From Bacteroidales bacterium (GTDB lineage: Bacteria > Bacteroidota > Bacteroidia > Bacteroidales > GCA-2748055), in the NCBI GenBank assembly GCA_023138875.1, contig JAGLOO010000064.1, positions 16,841-80,840 of the forward strand: a stretch of 64,000 bases of DNA, in the 5' to 3' direction. This document shows, in pieces, positions 17,421 through 26,864 of this stretch. Both the position numbers and the translations under genes were made by a program. The stretch's first letter is position 1. Each line of letters starts with the position of its first letter. The notes beneath the pieces were generated by a model that saw only the letters and a list, made by a program, of their open reading frames with translations, had not been told where the DNA came from and ran no database searches.

Positions 17421-18419
17421 TTAATTCTCAAACTTAAACTGCATCTCATCCTCTTCATGTTGCTCTTCTGCCGGCTCCAGCTTGAGGATGGGTTCGCGTT
17501 TCTTTTTTCGAAGGTATATTTCACTGCCCGCCAGGGGCTGCTCCTCTTCTGCCATCATGTTCATCCTGTAGAGGTGCTTTAATTTGACACCATAGATCTG
17601 TGAAATGTCATACATGGTATGACCATTCTCCACCACATGGATCTCATTCCCTTTGGCTGCCTTTCTCCGCTTGGGCTGGAGATAAATGATCTGTCCGGAT
17701 TCAAGTCTTACACCCCTGTATAGATTATTATACCTGTAAAGCTCATTCCTGTATAGATCCATTTCTTCACCAAGGGCCTCGGGGGTATCTCCCGGTTGGA
17801 CAAGGATATACTCTACCCCATTGTTGACCAGGACATCCCGGCTGGTGCGATATCCATGATCGGTAAGGTGTGATGTACTGTCAGGGCCGGTCCCCATCCC
17901 GCCTTCCAGCACCAGGAGGTCATACCTGTACAATTCATTCTCCTCAATGATCCGGATCAGCAGGTTTGCATAATTGGAAGCAGTAGCATACCCTGCTTTC
18001 TTCAGTCCCTTTGCCCAGCCCCTGTAATCATTGGGTTTCAATTCGAAAAGAGATGCATACCTTGATTTTGTAGTCAGGAATTGCGAATGGTCCATATAAG
18101 ATTCATAGGCTGAAGGATAAGATCTGAAGCATTCTTTGCGTGCATCATCGTCATGGTTGATCTTTTTTCCCGTCCAGTCATGGCACTTGATCCCAAAGTG
18201 GTTGTTGGCCTTGACCGCCAGTCGACTGTTCCCGTTATCAGATTCCAGGCAACCCTGTGCCAGGGTAATACTGGCCGGGATCCCCACCCTGACCATCTCC
18301 TTCATAGCAAGTTCCGAGAAAGTGCTGATATAAGCCTCCCTCGTCATTTTAGATTTGCCCTGACCATACACATAGCCATGCAGGATCATCCCCAGAACCA
18401 CCCATATAACTCTTTTCAT
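17421..18419 (-). CDS. Exported glucosaminidase with LysM domains
   Basis: A peptidoglycan hydrolase of the FlgJ/mannosyl-glycoprotein endo-beta-N-acetylglucosaminidase family, about 332 residues. It has a signal peptide (MKRVIWVVLGMILHGYVYGQ) and then the catalytic domain TREAYISTFSELAMKEM, ITLAQGCLESDNGNS with the likely catalytic Glu in LES, and NNHFGIKC. Two LysM-like modules follow (YILVQPGDTPEALGEEM and IHVVENGHTMYDISQIYGVK), then an acidic C-tail. Starts at 18419 or 18425 both give a sensible signal; the frame opens at 18473. Acts in the periplasm on the wall glycan. Confidence 0.9.
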   Translation of the reverse strand: MKRVIWVVLGMILHGYVYGQGKSKMTREAYISTFSELAMKEMVRVGIPASITLAQGCLESDNGNSRLAVKANNHFGIKCHDWTGKKINHDDDARKECFRSYPSAYESYMDHSQFLTTKSRYASLFELKPNDYRGWAKGLKKAGYATASNYANLLIRIIEENELYRYDLLVLEGGMGTGPDSTSHLTDHGYRTSRDVLVNNGVEYILVQPGDTPEALGEEMDLYRNELYRYNNLYRGVRLESGQIIYLQPKRRKAAKGNEIHVVENGHTMYDISQIYGVKLKHLYRMNMMAEEEQPLAGSEIYLRKKKREPILKLEPAEEQHEEDEMQFKFEN

Positions 18420-18593
18420 TTCCATCTGACGCAATGATTTTCGTAAAAATAGGGATATGGGGATCATCTCCACATGTGAGTTTTTAACAAAAGTCCTGCT
18501 AACGATCTCCTGGTTATAACTCCCCTCTGCGTTTATAACAAAAATTTATGCTAGTGATAAATTCTGTATTTTTATAGTTTAACACTCCCGAGC

Positions 18594-19076
18594 ATGAAGC
18601 AAAAAGTTATTCAGATCCGGATGAAGGAGTATGAGCGGCTGGAAGAACTTACCGAAATGCAGGTCAACCTGGTGAATCGGGCTATAGAATCCGCAGGGAA
18701 TGCCTACGCCCCATACTCAGGTTATCATGTGGGGGCTGCTGTACTGCTTGCCAATGGTAAGATCGTCACAGGTAACAACCAGGAAAATGCCGCCTATCCT
18801 TCCGGACTCTGTGCCGAACGTGTGGCCATTTTTTATGCAGGATCGCAGTATCCCGATGTTCCGGTTTCATCTATTGCCATTGCTGCCATCCGGGACGGAA
18901 CCATCCAGGAGGAGCCAGTATCTCCCTGTGGTGGTTGCAGACAGGTGCTTTGTGAAAAAGAATTCCTGGGAGCCACCCCCATTGAGGTGATCCTGTATGG
19001 TAACCGCAGGATCCAGGTTATTCAACAGGCCACTGACCTGCTTCCTCTTCCCTTCATCCTTCGGAAAGGGGATTAA
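18594..19076 (+). CDS. cdd: Cytidine deaminase
   Basis: Converts cytidine/deoxycytidine to uridine/deoxyuridine in pyrimidine salvage. 160 residues with the full homotetrameric CDA motif set: NAYAPYSGYHVGAAVL, NQENAAYPSGLCAERVAIF (zinc Cys and catalytic Glu in CAE) and SPCGGCRQVL (the other two zinc cysteines). The N-terminus is about 20 residues longer than the minimal enzyme. It faces the pseudouridine synthase gene convergently with an 18-base gap. Confidence 0.95.
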   Translation: MKQKVIQIRMKEYERLEELTEMQVNLVNRAIESAGNAYAPYSGYHVGAAVLLANGKIVTGNNQENAAYPSGLCAERVAIFYAGSQYPDVPVSSIAIAAIRDGTIQEEPVSPCGGCRQVLCEKEFLGATPIEVILYGNRRIQVIQQATDLLPLPFILRKGD

Positions 19077-19094
19077 GCCCTCCTGCCGGGACAA

Positions 19095-19766
19095 TTACTT
19101 TACTTTAAAGACCGGGAATATATCCATTTTCGGATAGGGAGCCACAACTTCAACTGTCTCTTTTTTTACCGGATGTATAAAGGAAACCCGCCTTGCATGA
19201 AGACTAATCCCCCCGTTCTTATTGCTCCGCCTGGCTCCGTATTTACGGTCACCTTTGATCACACTGCCAATACCCGCAAGCTGTGCCCTGATCTGGTGGT
19301 GTCTTCCTGTTTCCAGCAAGACCTCCAGCAGGTGGTAATGGTCCGACGATGCCAGTTTGCGGTATTCCAGCCGGGCCCATTTGGAACCGGGGACCTCTCT
19401 GGGATGCACGTAGGACTTATTCTGTTTGGTGTTTCTCGTAAGGTAATGCTCCAGGGTACCGGATTCGGGCTGTGGACACGTCTCCACAATAGCATGGTAG
19501 ATCTTCTCAATCTCTTTCTCCTTAAACATATTCGCCATTCGGCTCAAAGCCTTGCTGGTCTTTGCAAAGATGACCGCACCACTTACCGGCCGGTCCAACC
19601 TGTGAGGAATTCCCAGGAACACCTCTCCTGATTTCCCGTCCCTTACCTTGATAAAATCTTTCAACAACCTGTCCAGCGACACATCCCCCGTCTTATCTCC
19701 CTGAACAATGTCAGAAATGCGCTTATTCACAATCAGCAGGTGATTGTCCTCATACAATATGGTCAC
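19095..19766 (-). CDS. RluA-family RNA pseudouridine synthase
   Basis: A 223-residue pseudouridine synthase catalytic domain without an S4 RNA-binding domain. The signature GIPHRLDRPVSGAVIFAKT contains the catalytic Asp (HRLDRPVSG); KEKEIEKIYHAIV and VLLETGRHHQIRAQLA are further family motifs. Short S4-less members act on tRNA or 23S rRNA; the target site cannot be told. The start lies 14 bases after the panB stop, so the two are likely co-transcribed. Confidence 0.92.
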   Translation of the reverse strand: MTILYEDNHLLIVNKRISDIVQGDKTGDVSLDRLLKDFIKVRDGKSGEVFLGIPHRLDRPVSGAVIFAKTSKALSRMANMFKEKEIEKIYHAIVETCPQPESGTLEHYLTRNTKQNKSYVHPREVPGSKWARLEYRKLASSDHYHLLEVLLETGRHHQIRAQLAGIGSVIKGDRKYGARRSNKNGGISLHARRVSFIHPVKKETVEVVAPYPKMDIFPVFKVK

Positions 19767-19780
19767 CGGAGGTTTCAGAC

Positions 19781-20596
19781 CTAGTACTGCTCCTTTTCGT
19801 TGGGAAAATTTTTCGACCTAACATCTTCAATGTAGTTCTGAACCGCACCTTTGATCTCCATCTGCAGGTTGTGATAACGGCGCAGGAACCTGGGAGAGAA
19901 CTCCTGAGTAATGCCCAGCATATCATGCAGAACCAATACCTGGCCATTCACTTCCGACCCGGCGCCAATCCCGATGGTTGGGATGTTAATGGCCTTTGTT
20001 ACTTCACCGGCCAGGCTTGCAGGGATCTTTTCCAGGACCAGACCAAAACATCCTGTTTTTGCGAGTGCAATAGCATCTGATTTTAATTTTTCAGCCTCTT
20101 CCTTGCCTGTGGCGCGCACCACATATGTTCCGAACTTATGAATGGCCTGCGGAGTCAGTCCCAGGTGGCCCATCACCGGGATACCTGCAGAAAGGATACG
20201 CTCAACAGATTCCACGATTTCCACACCACCTTCAAGCTTGACGGCACTGGCACCGGTCTCTTTCATGATCCGGATTGCAGAAGCAAGCGCTCCCATGGAA
20301 TTTCCCTGGTAAGTACCGAAGGGAAGGTCAACCACCACAAGTGCCCGGTTTGTGGCCCTCACAACAGAAGCTGCGTGGTAGATCATATTGTCCAGTGTAA
20401 TGGGAAGTGTGGTTTCAAAACCTGCCATCACATTGGATGCAGAATCTCCCACAAGGATTATATCTATCCCGGCCTGGTCCACCAGGCGTGCAAATGAATA
20501 ATCATAAGCCGTTAACATGGCTATTTTCTCCCCCTTGAGCTTCATGGCAAGAAGCACATGGGTGGTGACGCGTTTCACATTCTTGTGCAGGGACAT
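19781..20596 (-). CDS. panB: 3-methyl-2-oxobutanoate hydroxymethyltransferase
   Basis: Makes ketopantoate from 2-oxoisovalerate and methylene-tetrahydrofolate, the first committed step of pantothenate and CoA synthesis. 271 residues, normal length. Motifs: [17 protein letters not shown], the metal-binding [54 protein letters not shown]. No panC or panD is adjacent; its only partner is the downstream pseudouridine synthase. Confidence 0.97.
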   Translation of the reverse strand: MSLHKNVKRVTTHVLLAMKLKGEKIAMLTAYDYSFARLVDQAGIDIILVGDSASNVMAGFETTLPITLDNMIYHAASVVRATNRALVVVDLPFGTYQGNSMGALASAIRIMKETGASAVKLEGGVEIVESVERILSAGIPVMGHLGLTPQAIHKFGTYVVRATGKEEAEKLKSDAIALAKTGCFGLVLEKIPASLAGEVTKAINIPTIGIGAGSEVNGQVLVLHDMLGITQEFSPRFLRRYHNLQMEIKGAVQNYIEDVRSKNFPNEKEQY

Positions 20597-20814
20597 GTTT
20601 GAGATTTAAAAGTTCAGTGCAAAGTTTACAATAAATTTCCTTTTGACAGCCAATTTGTCAGTAAACCTGACAGGTCAAGATGAATTAACGGTTACTTTTC
20701 GTGTCATATTAGCACCTGGGTGGCCAATTTTAAAAATGGCATAATCTCTGATAGTCAAAAGTCGAAAGACTGCTTTGCAGCAAATATTGAAAGTTAAAAG
20801 TAAATAAATATATC
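20597..20814 (+). promoter_or_regulatory. dnaK upstream region
   Basis: 218 bases separating panB and dnaK. They hold TGTCAG / CTGACA (20656-20672) as a short dyad, and a near-perfect 18-base palindrome GCCAATTTT / AAAAATGGC at 20723-20740. No CIRCE element (TTAGCACTC-N9-GAGTGCTAA) is present, although TTAGCACC at 20709 resembles one half. Control of dnaK by HrcA is therefore not supported from this sequence. Confidence 0.4.
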
Positions 20815-22728
20815 ATGAGTAAAATTATAGGAATAGATCTTGGAACCACCAACTCCTGTGTATCGGTGATGGAAGGTAATGAGCCGGTTGTGATCCCGAA
20901 CAGTGAAGGAAAACGGACAACCCCATCCATGGTGGCTTTTGTTGAGAATGGAGAAAGAAAAGTGGGTGATCCGGCCAAAAGGCAGGCCATTACCAACCCT
21001 ACAAAGACCGTTTCATCCATCAAACGTTTTATGGGAGAAACCTATGACAGGATGAGCAAGGAGATTGCAAGGGTTCCTTATAAGGTAGTGAAGGGTGAAA
21101 ACAATACCCCCCGCGTACAGATAGATGACCGCAAATATTCACCACAGGAGATCTCAGCCATGGTGCTTCAGAAAATGAAAAAGACCGCTGAGGACTACCT
21201 GGGTCATGAAGTATCTGAAGCTGTTATCACTGTTCCTGCATATTTCAGCGATTCCCAGCGCCAGGCCACAAAAGAGGCCGGTGAAATCGCCGGGTTGATA
21301 GTAAAAAGGATCATCAATGAGCCTACTGCTGCTGCGCTGGCATACGGACTTGATAAGAAGACCACCGATCTGAAAATAGCTGTATTTGACCTCGGGGGTG
21401 GAACATTTGATATCTCCATCCTGGAACTTGGGGATGGCGTTTTCGAGGTAAAATCCACCAATGGAGATACCCACCTGGGTGGTGATGATATCGACCAGGT
21501 GATCATCGATTGGCTGGCTGAGGAATTCCAAAAGGACGAAGGACTCGACCTGAAAAAAGATCCCATGGCATTGCAGCGCCTGAAGGAAGCTGCTGAAAAA
21601 GCCAAGATCGAGTTATCCAGTTCTACCAAGACTGAAATCAACCTGCCCTATATCATGCCGGTGGACGGGGTTCCCAAACACCTGGTTAAGTCCCTTACAA
21701 GGGCCAAATTCGAAAGCCTGGCCGATAAACTGATCCAGTCCACCATCGCACCCTGTAAAAAGGCTTTGAAAGATTCCGGGCTGAGTCGGGATGAAATCAA
21801 CGAAGTTATCCTGGTGGGTGGATCTACCCGTATTCCTGCCATTCAAAAAGTGGTTCAGGACTTTTTCGGGAAGGCTCCTTCAAAGGGTGTAAATCCGGAT
21901 GAGGTGGTTGCTGTAGGTGCTGCCATTCAGGGAGGCGTGCTTACCGGTGAGGTCAAGGATGTGCTGCTGCTGGATGTGACCCCGCTGTCACTGGGTATTG
22001 AAACCATGGGAAGTATTTCAACCAAACTCATTGAGTCCAATACAACCATCCCCACCAAAAAAACCCAGACCTTTACAACAGCTGCCGACAATCAGCCTTC
22101 TGTAGAGATCCATGTACTCCAGGGAGAAAGGGCCATGGCCAAAGACAACAAGACCATCGGCCGGTTCCACCTTGACGGGATTCCACCCTCTCAACGTGGT
22201 ATTCCCCAGATTGAGGTAACATTCGATATCGATGCCAATGGGATACTGAATGTTTCTGCCAGGGACAAGGGGACCGGGAAAGAGCAGAGCATCCGCATCG
22301 AAGCTTCATCGGGACTGTCAGATTCTGAGATCGAAAGGATGAAGAAAGAAGCCCAGGAGAACGAAGAAGCCGACAAAAATGCCAAGGAGCGCATTGATAA
22401 ACTCAACAATGCCGACAGCCTGGTCTTCCAATCAGAAAAACAGCTGAAGGAGTTTGGAGAGAAGCTCCCTGACGAGAAGAAGACTGTCATCGAAGAAGCG
22501 CTGAACAAGCTGAAAGAGGCCCATAAGTCAGAAGACCTGGCAGCCATTGATGAGGCAACTGAAGCTTTGAACAATGCATGGCAATCAGCCTCACAGGATA
22601 TGTACAATGCAGGCCAGCAGGCCGGTGGGGAAGCTGGTCAGGCTGAAGGCCAGGCTACCGGAGAACCTGCATCAGACAAAGGAGATGATGGTGAGGTGAC
22701 TGATGTTGACTTCGAAGAAGTTAAATAG
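20815..22728 (+). CDS. dnaK: Chaperone DnaK (Hsp70)
   Basis: ATP-driven chaperone for folding and stress recovery, 637 residues. Nucleotide-binding domain: [47 protein letters not shown]. Then the linker [18 protein letters not shown], a beta substrate-binding domain, a helical lid from about residue 505, a Gly/Gln/Ala-rich linker and the cytosolic Hsp70 end [11 protein letters not shown]. dnaJ and grpE are not adjacent, which is common in this phylum. A strong terminator follows at 22756. Confidence 0.98.
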   Translation: MSKIIGIDLGTTNSCVSVMEGNEPVVIPNSEGKRTTPSMVAFVENGERKVGDPAKRQAITNPTKTVSSIKRFMGETYDRMSKEIARVPYKVVKGENNTPRVQIDDRKYSPQEISAMVLQKMKKTAEDYLGHEVSEAVITVPAYFSDSQRQATKEAGEIAGLIVKRIINEPTAAALAYGLDKKTTDLKIAVFDLGGGTFDISILELGDGVFEVKSTNGDTHLGGDDIDQVIIDWLAEEFQKDEGLDLKKDPMALQRLKEAAEKAKIELSSSTKTEINLPYIMPVDGVPKHLVKSLTRAKFESLADKLIQSTIAPCKKALKDSGLSRDEINEVILVGGSTRIPAIQKVVQDFFGKAPSKGVNPDEVVAVGAAIQGGVLTGEVKDVLLLDVTPLSLGIETMGSISTKLIESNTTIPTKKTQTFTTAADNQPSVEIHVLQGERAMAKDNKTIGRFHLDGIPPSQRGIPQIEVTFDIDANGILNVSARDKGTGKEQSIRIEASSGLSDSEIERMKKEAQENEEADKNAKERIDKLNNADSLVFQSEKQLKEFGEKLPDEKKTVIEEALNKLKEAHKSEDLAAIDEATEALNNAWQSASQDMYNAGQQAGGEAGQAEGQATGEPASDKGDDGEVTDVDFEEVK

Positions 22729-22755
22729 ATAGATCATCACCGGAAAACGGTTTAT

Positions 22756-22795
22756 AAAGAGGCTGTCTCACTTGGGACAGCCTCTTTGACTTTTG
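22756..22795 (+). terminator. Rho-independent terminator of dnaK
   Basis: A perfect 12-bp stem AAAGAGGCTGTC / GACAGCCTCTTT with an 8-base loop, followed by GACTTTTG. It starts 28 bases after the dnaK stop. Confidence 0.9.
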
Positions 22796-22825
22796 CACCA
22801 TCCCTTCCAGGAGAAAAACCTTTAT

Positions 22826-22907
22826 TCTTGAAGGGATTGTAAAAGAGGTACCTGACGGAACGGAACGAAGTGAGTTTTGTAGTACCGTTTTACAATCTCT
22901 TCAAGGC
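22826..22907. repeat. Long imperfect inverted repeat (hairpin element A)
   Basis: The arms around 22827-22852 and 22882-22906 pair over about 25 bases with three mismatches (CTTGAAGGGATTGTAAAA against TTTTACAATCTCTTCAAG). The core carries GAGGTACCTGACGG, GAACGAAGTGAG and GTAGTACCG, aligning with the cores of the elements at 22926 and 7690. Separate from the dnaK terminator. Confidence 0.75.
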
Positions 22908-22925
22908 TCAATTTACATTCTGAAG

Positions 22926-22989
22926 CGAATGTTATAAAAGCTGCCTTAGCTGGTGCGAAGCACAAGGTTCAGCAGCGTTATAATATTCG
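22926..22989. repeat. Imperfect inverted repeat (hairpin element B)
   Basis: The outer arms CGAATGTTATAA (22926-22937) and TTATAATATTCG (22978-22989) pair with one mismatch. The core has AAGCTGCCTTAGC, GTGCGAAGCAC and CAGCAGCG. The 13-base AAGCTGCCTTAGC is identical to that in the element at 7690-7774, although the outer stem is different. Confidence 0.75.
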
Positions 22990-23013
22990 AGAAAGGATGC
23001 AAAGGTTTTTAGC

Positions 23014-23021
23014 TATATTTG
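23014..23021 (+). promoter_or_regulatory. Putative -7 promoter element
   Basis: TATATTTG matches TAnnTTTG only 8 bases before the ATG at 23029. If used, the mRNA of the MORN-repeat gene would be nearly leaderless; a start at the second ATG (23032) is equally possible. Confidence 0.35.
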
Positions 23022-23028
23022 ATCTGCT

Positions 23029-23781
23029 ATGATGAGAGTAATGCTATTACTGATTCTTGCTTCAGGAGCAAACGGGCTGCTTGGCCAGAACCTTGTGGAT
23101 GAGCAGGGCCGGAAGACCGGACAATGGAAGGTAGAATACCCCGGTGGGAATACCCTTTATGAAGCCAGATTCAAGGAGGGGAGGCCGGCGGGACTGATGG
23201 TCCGTTACTATGAGAGTGGAGCCGTTCGGGCACGTATGATGTTCGATTCCGTTGAGGATCGAAGCTTCACAAGGTTGTACTACAAAAATGGGAAACAGGC
23301 GGCTGAAGGATGGTTTGTGAATGAAGTGAAAGATTCTGTATGGACATATTTTTCAAAGTTTGACGGGTCTGTCAGGATCAGGGAATCCTATCTGGATGGG
23401 AACCTTCACGGTCCTGTCAGGAGTTTTTATCCCAGTGGGATTGTCTCTGAAGAAGTGATTTGGGTGCAGAACAGAATGGATGGTGCGTGGAAACAGTATT
23501 ACAAAGACGGTTCCCTGAGGCTTGAATGCCAGTATAAAAATGATATGCTGAATGGACCCTACAAGGTCTATTACGCCGACAGTACTCTGAAAGTCAGGGG
23601 AGAATACCGGGATAACAAATCCCATGGCATGTGGAGTTATTATGACGAAACAGGAACGGAAAATTACGCCATTGAATTCCTCTTCGGTAAAGCAGTGGAA
23701 CAGGAGAAATACCTGCAATTGATGGGGGATAGCCTGCAAAGGTTCGAGGTGACAACAGAACCGGAGTTCATTCAACAATAA
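23029..23781 (+). CDS. Exported MORN-repeat variant (YwqK-like) protein
   Basis: 250 residues with a signal peptide (MRVMLLLILASGANGLLGQ) and about eight MORN-2-like repeats, for example GRKTGQWKVEYPGGNTLYEA, GNLHGPVRSFYPSGIVSEE, GAWKQYYKDGSLRLECQY and LNGPYKVYYADSTLKV. Such proteins are often labelled YwqK-family antitoxin, but an exported Bacteroidetes protein of this kind has no demonstrated toxin partner and none is visible here. It is followed 10 bases later by the T9SS protease gene and may be co-transcribed with it. Confidence 0.85.
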   Translation: MMRVMLLLILASGANGLLGQNLVDEQGRKTGQWKVEYPGGNTLYEARFKEGRPAGLMVRYYESGAVRARMMFDSVEDRSFTRLYYKNGKQAAEGWFVNEVKDSVWTYFSKFDGSVRIRESYLDGNLHGPVRSFYPSGIVSEEVIWVQNRMDGAWKQYYKDGSLRLECQYKNDMLNGPYKVYYADSTLKVRGEYRDNKSHGMWSYYDETGTENYAIEFLFGKAVEQEKYLQLMGDSLQRFEVTTEPEFIQQ

Positions 23782-23791
23782 AACGATTCAC

Positions 23792-25420
23792 ATGAAGATC
23801 AGACTGGTCGCAGGATTACTGTTTATGATGTCTGTTGCTTCCGCGCAACAGATGGCCGATAACGTTTACTGGGTGTATTTTACAGATAAGAACGGGAACG
23901 GGTATGAAATTGATCACCCTGAAGCATTCCTTTCACAGCGTTCTGTGAACAGGAGGGCCTGGCAGGAGCTTGCCATTGATCGTCGGGATCTGCCGGTCAC
24001 ACAGGCCTACGTGGAGGAGTTGGAAGTAATGGGCGTGGAGGTAAAACACATTTCCAGATGGTTGAACGGAATTGCGATGATTAATGCCGACCAGCAGCTT
24101 TTCGAACAGGTCCTCGCAAAACCTTTTGTGGATACAGTTGCCTGGGAACCGGATATGAACGACCTCTATTTTCCCCCTGCTCCCAACGGTAACAGGTTTG
24201 AGCCACCACTGATCACCCCGCCCGGATATGATTATGGAGTGGCAACCGAACAGATCCTGATGATGGATATGGATTTCTTGCACGACAAAGGCTATACCGG
24301 TAAGGGTGTCTGGATAGCTGTCCTTGATGCAGGTTTTCGGAATGTGGACAGCCTGCCTTCTTTTGAAGCCATGATCAATGAAGGAAGATTGTTGGGAACC
24401 CGCAATTTTGTGAACGACATACCCATCTTCCGTCAAAATTCTATACATGGTATGTATGTACTATCGACTATGGGCGCTGAATGGAATGGCAATATGATCG
24501 GTACTGCACCCCACGCCAGCTATTTCCTCTGTATGACAGAGAATCCGGATCAGGAGACGCGGATAGAGGAAGTGGCATGGATCGAGGCCGCTGAATATAT
24601 TGACAGCCTGGGATTTGACGTGATCAATACTTCCCTGGGGTATTCCGATTTCGACAGCACCGATTTCGATTATACATACAGGGACATGGATGGAAAAACC
24701 ACCTATATTTCCAGAGCGGCATCCCTGACTGCTGCAAAGGGGATTATTGCGTGTAACAGCGCCGGCAATTCAGGTGACAAATCGTGGTTTTATATTACGG
24801 CCCCTGCTGATGCGGACAACACTCTTGCGGTCGGGGCGGTGGACAGCACCAATGTGATCGGAAACTTCAGCTCGAGGGGTCCCTCTTTTGATGCAAGGAT
24901 CAAGCCCGATGTAGTAGCCATGGGCGTTGCCACCTGTCTGCAAAGCGTATATGGCGGACTGGCCCGGGGAGGTGGGACCTCTTTTGCTTCACCGCTCGTA
25001 GCAGGATCGGTGGCCAGCTTATGGCAGGCCTATCCTGAAACACCCGCAAAAGAGCTGATCCATATGATACGGCAGAGTGGTGACTCGAATAAAAATCCCG
25101 ATTCAACCTATGGTTTCGGACTTCCCAGTTTTGCAAAAGTTTACTGGAGTATCACCGGTGTTCCAGCACAGTTCATACCCGGACAGATGGAGATCTATCC
25201 GAATCCGGCCCGGCAACACATCATGATAAGGTTGCCTGAAGAAAATATGACTGGCAGTTATGATCTGCGCTTCCTCGATATGAGCGGGAGGATCTTGCAT
25301 TCACAACAGGTCTCAATCCCAGGTGAAGTATACCTGCCTGATGTGCTGATGAGCGGTCTGTACATCGTGGAGGTCAAAACACCACGGGGTGTTTATCACA
25401 GCCGGCTAATCAAAGAGTAA
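23792..25420 (+). CDS. S8 subtilisin-like protease with T9SS sorting domain
   Basis: A secreted serine protease of 542 residues. Signal peptide MKIRLVAGLLFMMSVASAQQ, a pro-domain to about residue 145, then the catalytic triad: Asp179 in WIAVLDAGF, His219 in SIHGMYVLS (HGMYV instead of the common HGTHV) and Ser397 in GGGTSFASPLVAG, with the oxyanion Asn in CNSAGNSG. The last 80 residues are a type A T9SS C-terminal domain (MEIYPNPARQHIMIRL, LYIVEVKTPRGVYHSRLIKE), which directs export through the type IX system and surface release or anchoring. Its stop shares a base with the xseA start (TAATG). Confidence 0.93.
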   Translation: MKIRLVAGLLFMMSVASAQQMADNVYWVYFTDKNGNGYEIDHPEAFLSQRSVNRRAWQELAIDRRDLPVTQAYVEELEVMGVEVKHISRWLNGIAMINADQQLFEQVLAKPFVDTVAWEPDMNDLYFPPAPNGNRFEPPLITPPGYDYGVATEQILMMDMDFLHDKGYTGKGVWIAVLDAGFRNVDSLPSFEAMINEGRLLGTRNFVNDIPIFRQNSIHGMYVLSTMGAEWNGNMIGTAPHASYFLCMTENPDQETRIEEVAWIEAAEYIDSLGFDVINTSLGYSDFDSTDFDYTYRDMDGKTTYISRAASLTAAKGIIACNSAGNSGDKSWFYITAPADADNTLAVGAVDSTNVIGNFSSRGPSFDARIKPDVVAMGVATCLQSVYGGLARGGGTSFASPLVAGSVASLWQAYPETPAKELIHMIRQSGDSNKNPDSTYGFGLPSFAKVYWSITGVPAQFIPGQMEIYPNPARQHIMIRLPEENMTGSYDLRFLDMSGRILHSQQVSIPGEVYLPDVLMSGLYIVEVKTPRGVYHSRLIKE

Positions 25421-26682
25421 TGCCTGAAGGTTCATTGTCATTATCGGATCTCCTCCTGCAGGTCAGGAACGTGCTGGGGAAAGAGTTTTCCGGCACATAC
25501 TGGATCGTAGCCGAGATCCTTGAACTACACGTAAACAGGAGCGGACACTGCTACATGGAGTTGATCGAAAAGAGCAATGAGAATGATACACTCCTGGCCC
25601 GCGCAAAAGGGACCATCTGGGCCTCCAGGTACAGCATGCTTCGCCCCTTCTTCGAAACCTCCACCGGTACCGAACTGAAAAGTGGTATTAAAATGTTATG
25701 CAAGGCTTCTGTAGAATTTCATGCCCAGTATGGTTTTAGCCTCAACATCACTGATATCGATCCCAGCTATACACTGGGCGATCTGGCCAGGAAGAAACAG
25801 GAGGTGATCAGGAAACTACGGGAAGACGGGGTAATGGAAATGAACAAAGAAATCCCCTTTCCGCGAGTCCCTCAGCGCATTGCCATAATCTCCTCGGAAA
25901 CTGCTGCTGGCTATGGCGATTTTATGGAATCCATCCGGAACAACAACCAGGGATTTAATTTTCACACCATGTTGTTCCCGGCAGTTATGCAGGGAAATGA
26001 TACCCCGGATTCCATCATCAGTGCCCTGGATAAAGTATTTGAATCGGTGTCTGAATATGACTGTATAGTCATCATCAGGGGTGGTGGATCCAAGGCCGAC
26101 CTGGAGAGTTATAACAATTACGACCTGGCCTATTTCATTACCCAGTTTCCGTTGCCGGTAATCACAGGGATCGGGCATGAAAGGGATGAATCGGTGGTGG
26201 ATATGGTAGCCGCCCTGGGTCTCAAAACACCTACCGCAGTGGCTGAATTCCTCGTGGACCAGCTCCTCGCATTCGATTTTCATCTGTCAGCTCTCCATGA
26301 TAATCTGTCCACCTCGGTAAAGCGGATCGTACAGGTTCAGGTAGCTCAGCTGGAACGCTATTCGAGCAACCTGGAGCATCTATCCAGGGGCTTTCTTCAC
26401 AAGAAAACAGAACATCTGCAGCAGGTCAGCCTGTTCCTTGGCCGGGAGGTGAATAGCTACCTGACAAGGAAAAAGGATCACCTTACCCTTCTTGAAACCC
26501 GCACAGAACTTGTTAATCCTGAGAATATCCTGAGAAGGGGGTACTCCATGACCCTGCTGGACGGGAAAGCCCTGACGGGTATAAAAAATGTAAAACCTGG
26601 AGACCTTCTGGAAACCAGGCTTTATAAAGGAAAGATCCTAAGTAAAGTTGAAAAAACCACAGGAAAAAATGGCAAAAGATAA
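25420..26682 (+). CDS. xseA: Exodeoxyribonuclease VII large subunit
   Basis: Catalytic subunit of the ssDNA exonuclease VII (XseA-XseB complex). 420 residues: N-terminal OB fold (LSLSDLLLQVRNVLGKEFSG, YWIVAEILELHVNRSGHCYM), then the catalytic domain with IAIISSETAAGYGDFMESI, IVIIRGGGSKADLESYNNYD, PVITGIGHERDESVVDMVA and KTPTAVAEFLVDQ. A coiled-coil segment follows, ending ENILRRGYSMTLLDGK. The ATG overlaps the protease stop (TAATG) and the gene overlaps xseB by 14 bases. Confidence 0.96.
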   Translation: MPEGSLSLSDLLLQVRNVLGKEFSGTYWIVAEILELHVNRSGHCYMELIEKSNENDTLLARAKGTIWASRYSMLRPFFETSTGTELKSGIKMLCKASVEFHAQYGFSLNITDIDPSYTLGDLARKKQEVIRKLREDGVMEMNKEIPFPRVPQRIAIISSETAAGYGDFMESIRNNNQGFNFHTMLFPAVMQGNDTPDSIISALDKVFESVSEYDCIVIIRGGGSKADLESYNNYDLAYFITQFPLPVITGIGHERDESVVDMVAALGLKTPTAVAEFLVDQLLAFDFHLSALHDNLSTSVKRIVQVQVAQLERYSSNLEHLSRGFLHKKTEHLQQVSLFLGREVNSYLTRKKDHLTLLETRTELVNPENILRRGYSMTLLDGKALTGIKNVKPGDLLETRLYKGKILSKVEKTTGKNGKR

Positions 26683-26863
26683 AATGAGTTTTGACAGTGC
26701 GGTAAAAGAGATTGAGACGATCCTGGAAAAGATCGAGGGGGGTGACCTGGGTGTGGACGAGCTTGCGGAAAAGGTGAGCCGTGTTACCGAACTGCTGAAA
26801 ACATGTCGTGACAGGCTTTATAAGACCGAAGAGCAGATCAACAAAATCCTGGGTGGATCCTAG
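26669..26863 (+). CDS. xseB: Exodeoxyribonuclease VII small subunit
   Basis: 64 residues forming the helical hairpin that binds XseA: MSFDSAVKEIETILEKIEGG, DLGVDELAEKVSRVTELLK, YKTEEQINKILGG. The ATG at 26669 (MAKDKMSFD) is chosen over an upstream in-frame TTG because it has AGGAAAAA before it and gives the usual length. Its stop is immediately next to the convergent kinase gene stop at 26865. Confidence 0.93.
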   Translation: MAKDKMSFDSAVKEIETILEKIEGGDLGVDELAEKVSRVTELLKTCRDRLYKTEEQINKILGGS

Positions 26864-26864
26864 G

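Noticed and set aside
20700..20740. CIRCE-type HrcA site before dnaK
   Set aside because: Only half of the consensus (TTAGCACC) is present; the GAGTGCTAA half is absent.
23029..23781. MORN-repeat protein as an antitoxin of a toxin-antitoxin pair
   Set aside because: It is exported and no toxin gene is adjacent; the YwqK antitoxin label is only inherited from annotation of the repeat.
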